DNA of 10,722 nt, from assembly GCA_031430375.1 (NCBI GenBank), contig JANPBJ010000198.1, forward strand, positions 1 to 10,722. Direction: 5' to 3'. Each line of letters starts with the position of its first letter. Position 1 is the first letter of the stretch. The position numbers and the translations under genes were made by a program. A model generated the notes under the pieces. The model worked only from the letters and a program-made list of their open reading frames with translations. It did not search any database and had not been told where the DNA came from. This document shows, one piece after another, positions 7,207-10,722 of the stretch. Origin of the DNA: JAENVU01 sp031430375 (GTDB taxonomy: Bacteria > Actinomycetota > Acidimicrobiia > IMCC26256 > JAENVU01).

Positions 7207-7644
7207 TCAGATGGGGTCGAGGACGACGAGAGGGATCGCTCGATCGGTCTTGGCTTGGTACTCGTCGTACGCGGGCCAGACCTCGACGGCACTATTCCAC
7301 CATGCGGCTTTCTCGTCGCCTTCCACTCCCCGTGCCGTGTAGTCCCGAAGCTCGGGCCCGTCCTGCAAGGAGACGGAGGGCTCCGCGACAACGTTGAGAT
7401 ACCAGACCGGATGCTTCGGCGCGCCGCCCATCGACGCCACGATCGCGTACCGACCGCCGCCGTCGGCCACCCGCATCAACGGACTCTTTCGCACCGTGCC
7501 CGAGTGGCGTCCCCGCGTCCAGAGAACGACGCACGGCTGGCCGTTCAACAGCAGCCCGTCGGTCCCGCCCGACGATTCGTAGAGAGCGACCTGATCGGCC
7601 ACCCATTCCCACGGGCTCGGTTCATAGGTTCCGTCGAGTGCCAT
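7207..7644 (-). CDS. Ddn-like nitroreductase family deazaflavin (F420)-dependent protein
   Basis: A 145-residue protein of the split-beta-barrel family typified by mycobacterial Ddn. The motif RHSGTVRKSPL (46-56) matches the family's conserved 'RxSGxxRxxPL' cofactor-binding segment. It is followed by YAIVASMGGAPKHPVWYLNVVAEP (66-89), and by the end YDEYQAKTDRAIPLVVLDP (126-144), both characteristic. Family members use F420H2 to reduce quinones, nitroaromatics or other electrophiles, and the barrel normally dimerises. Length is typical and no key segment is missing. It follows the polyprenyl diphosphate synthase gene on the same strand after 49 bases, so co-transcription is possible. No good Shine-Dalgarno precedes the ATG at 7644. 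Cofactor (F420 rather than FMN) is inferred from family membership; substrate is unknown. Confidence 0.9.
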   Translation of the reverse strand: MALDGTYEPSPWEWVADQVALYESSGGTDGLLLNGQPCVVLWTRGRHSGTVRKSPLMRVADGGGRYAIVASMGGAPKHPVWYLNVVAEPSVSLQDGPELRDYTARGVEGDEKAAWWNSAVEVWPAYDEYQAKTDRAIPLVVLDPI

Positions 7645-7681
7645 CCCGATGTTCTATCCGCAACCAACGTCCGTAGACCAA

Positions 7682-7709
7682 AGAACTGGCGGGTCAGAAC
7701 TGGCGGGTG
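7682..7709. repeat. 14-bp tandem duplication at the polyprenyl synthase stop codon
   Basis: AGAACTGGCGGGT is present at 7682-7694 and again at 7696-7708, giving two adjacent 14-base units that differ only in their last base. The right unit encodes the last residues (ACC CGC CAG TTC, TRQF). The minus-strand TGA (7694-7696) straddles the junction, so the duplication itself makes the stop codon. Confidence 0.8.
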
Positions 7710-8674
7710 ACCAAGGTGTCGACCAGGCGGATCATGCCGTCGGTGACCTCAGCATCGAGCGCGGTCGTTGAGGACAACACGGCGGAGGCATCCGCCCCAT
7801 GAGAGCGGGCGGTGTCAATCGACGCGTCGATCGCGTCGGTCTCCACGACGAGTGCACGCGCTCGATCCAACTGGGTCCGGTCGATCTTGCGGCCGAGCAA
7901 CTCTCGCAACTCGTCCGAGGACGACGACGCCAAGGCGTGGATCACCGGCAATGTGTAGACGCCTTCGAGGATGTCGTTGCCCGCGGGCTTGCCGAGTGAC
8001 TCGTCGGTGCCGGTCACGTCGAGGACGTCGTCGACGATTTGAAAACACATCCCGAGGTGGTGGCCAAACTCGGTGAGTGCCTCCAGCGTTGGGTCATCCA
8101 CCGCGGAGACCATGCCCCCGACGCGACACGCCGTGCCGAACAATGATGCGGTCTTGCCCGTGATCGCGGAGATATATGCCTCGGCGGTGCGATCGGTGTC
8201 GAAGAGGTGTTGCAGCTCGAGTACCTGGCCACGACACAACTCGCCGATGGTGGTAGCGAGGAGCGCGGCAACGTCGGCTCCGAGCGACGCGGCGAGCGCC
8301 GAGGCGCGAGCCAACAAGTAGTCGCCCGCGAGGATCGCCACGATGTTCGACCACCGCGCATTCACCGAGGGAACGCCCCGGCGAGTCTCGGCTTCGTCAA
8401 TCACGTCATCGTGGTACAGCGACCCGAGGTGGACGAGCTCCACGGACACGCCGCCGGTGATCGCATCGTCGGAGACCGGCCCTACACCCTTTGCGGCATA
8501 CGCGGCACACAACGACAGTGCCGGCCGGAGCCGTTTGCCACCGGCCGTGATCAGGTGGCCTGCCACGTCGGAGAGGAATGGATCTGACGACCGAACCGAC
8601 CCGGTCAGCGCGGTTTCGACGCGTTCCATGTCGGCGGCCATCGGCGCGACGCCGAGCGCGTCGAGTGGTGACAT
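7694..8674 (-). CDS. Polyprenyl diphosphate synthase, probably long-chain (trans-type)
   Basis: A 326-residue trans-isoprenyl diphosphate synthase. It condenses isopentenyl diphosphate onto an allylic primer, most likely to make the side chain of menaquinone. The GGKRLRP motif lies at residues 45-51. The first aspartate-rich motif is DDVID (89-93, in LYHDDVIDEAETRRG). GKTASLFGTAC (173-183) follows. The second aspartate-rich motif is DDVLD (215-219, in FQIVDDVLDVTG), and GKPAGNDILEG (228-238) completes the active site. The residues four and five places before the first motif are Ser85 and Gly84. Small residues here leave the product tunnel open, which in this family favours chains longer than C20. 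I chose the ATG at 8674; a TTG at 8710 and ATGs at 8641 and 8629 are alternatives, and no strong Shine-Dalgarno decides between them. It may be co-transcribed with the Ddn-like gene, and it is divergent from clpC. Confidence 0.94.
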   Translation of the reverse strand: MSPLDALGVAPMAADMERVETALTGSVRSSDPFLSDVAGHLITAGGKRLRPALSLCAAYAAKGVGPVSDDAITGGVSVELVHLGSLYHDDVIDEAETRRGVPSVNARWSNIVAILAGDYLLARASALAASLGADVAALLATTIGELCRGQVLELQHLFDTDRTAEAYISAITGKTASLFGTACRVGGMVSAVDDPTLEALTEFGHHLGMCFQIVDDVLDVTGTDESLGKPAGNDILEGVYTLPVIHALASSSSDELRELLGRKIDRTQLDRARALVVETDAIDASIDTARSHGADASAVLSSTTALDAEVTDGMIRLVDTLVTRQF

Positions 8675-8822
8675 GTGGCCACGGTACGGGGTGTCGGGAA
8701 CAAAGACCAAGCCGGAAGCGTCGTTTTCGACAAGACGGTCTGGGCTTCAGCACGGCCGCAGAGCAGTCGATGAGACATCAGCACCCGTCCGGGTCCAAAA
8801 ACCCCCGGCCGATAGAGTGTCG

Positions 8823-8845
8823 AACGAGTTTCGGCCGCACTCGTT
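8823..8845. promoter_or_regulatory. 7-bp inverted repeat upstream of clpC, possible operator
   Basis: AACGAGT (8823-8829) and ACTCGTT (8839-8845) form a perfect dyad with a 9-base spacer, 37 bases before the clpC GTG. A TAGAGT at 8813-8818 could be a -10 box, but no -35 is recognisable at the right distance. The intergenic region 8675-8881 (207 bases) must hold promoters for both divergent genes. It also contains a weak GGGT/ACCC hairpin at 8791-8804. I could not match the dyad to a known clpC regulator site. Confidence 0.3.
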
Positions 8846-8881
8846 GTGTGGTCGAACCTACCGACGAGAGGCGGAACTCAC

Positions 8882-10722
<1,841 letters not shown>

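Noticed and set aside
8675..8710. TTG start at 8710 for the polyprenyl diphosphate synthase
   Set aside because: It adds 12 residues with no family similarity and no Shine-Dalgarno; the ATG at 8674 or one of the two downstream ATGs is more likely.
8818..8836. Possible LexA (SOS) box around TCGAACGAGTTTCG upstream of clpC
   Set aside because: The actinobacterial SOS box needs TCGAAC-N4-GTTCGA or close to it; here the right half does not fit at the required spacing.

Overview
The window is high-GC DNA, about two-thirds G+C by eye, and carries eight genes or gene parts. The mix points to a free-living actinobacterium: a ClpC-type ATPase with a GTG start, an F420-type (Ddn-like) oxidoreductase, a P450, a PadR-regulated ABC exporter, and an apparently leaderless promoter. 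The class Acidimicrobiia would fit, but that is a guess from gene style and not a demonstrated placement. No rRNA, tRNA or CRISPR array is visible. No gene-free stretch exceeds 300 bases; the longest is 268 bases (1456-1723).

Left edge (1-177): the last 36 codons of an IS110-type transposase run in from outside the window, followed by a small hairpin at its stop codon. Positions 178-3052 hold a divergent pair: a complete cytochrome P450 on the minus strand and a multi-membrane-span acyltransferase-3 family protein on the plus strand. They share a 268-base intergenic region that contains an imperfect palindrome.

Positions 3113-7080 form a compact three-gene unit: a PadR-family repressor, an ABC ATPase and a large FtsX/MacB-type permease. 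The genes overlap by 4 bases and 1 base. The unit is preceded by a TTGACA-type promoter whose -10 region lies inside a 26-bp near-perfect palindrome, which ends one base before the repressor's ATG. The simplest reading is an autorepressed export or resistance operon read from a leaderless mRNA. Its substrate and inducer are unknown.

A 15-bp perfect inverted repeat (7100-7148) separates this operon from two minus-strand genes, which are transcribed towards it. These are a long-chain polyprenyl diphosphate synthase (7694-8674), probably for menaquinone side chains, and downstream of it a Ddn-like nitroreductase-family protein (7207-7644). The divergent clpC begins at 8882 and runs off the right edge after 613 codons. 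It encodes the N domain, the first AAA+ module, the UVR-containing middle domain and the start of the second AAA+ module.

Most of the window is ordinary accessory and housekeeping content. The best-supported point of interest is the operator, promoter and start codon packed together in front of padR. Secondary points are the transposase tail beside the P450, a 14-bp tandem duplication that creates the stop codon of the polyprenyl synthase, and several short inverted repeats of unknown role.
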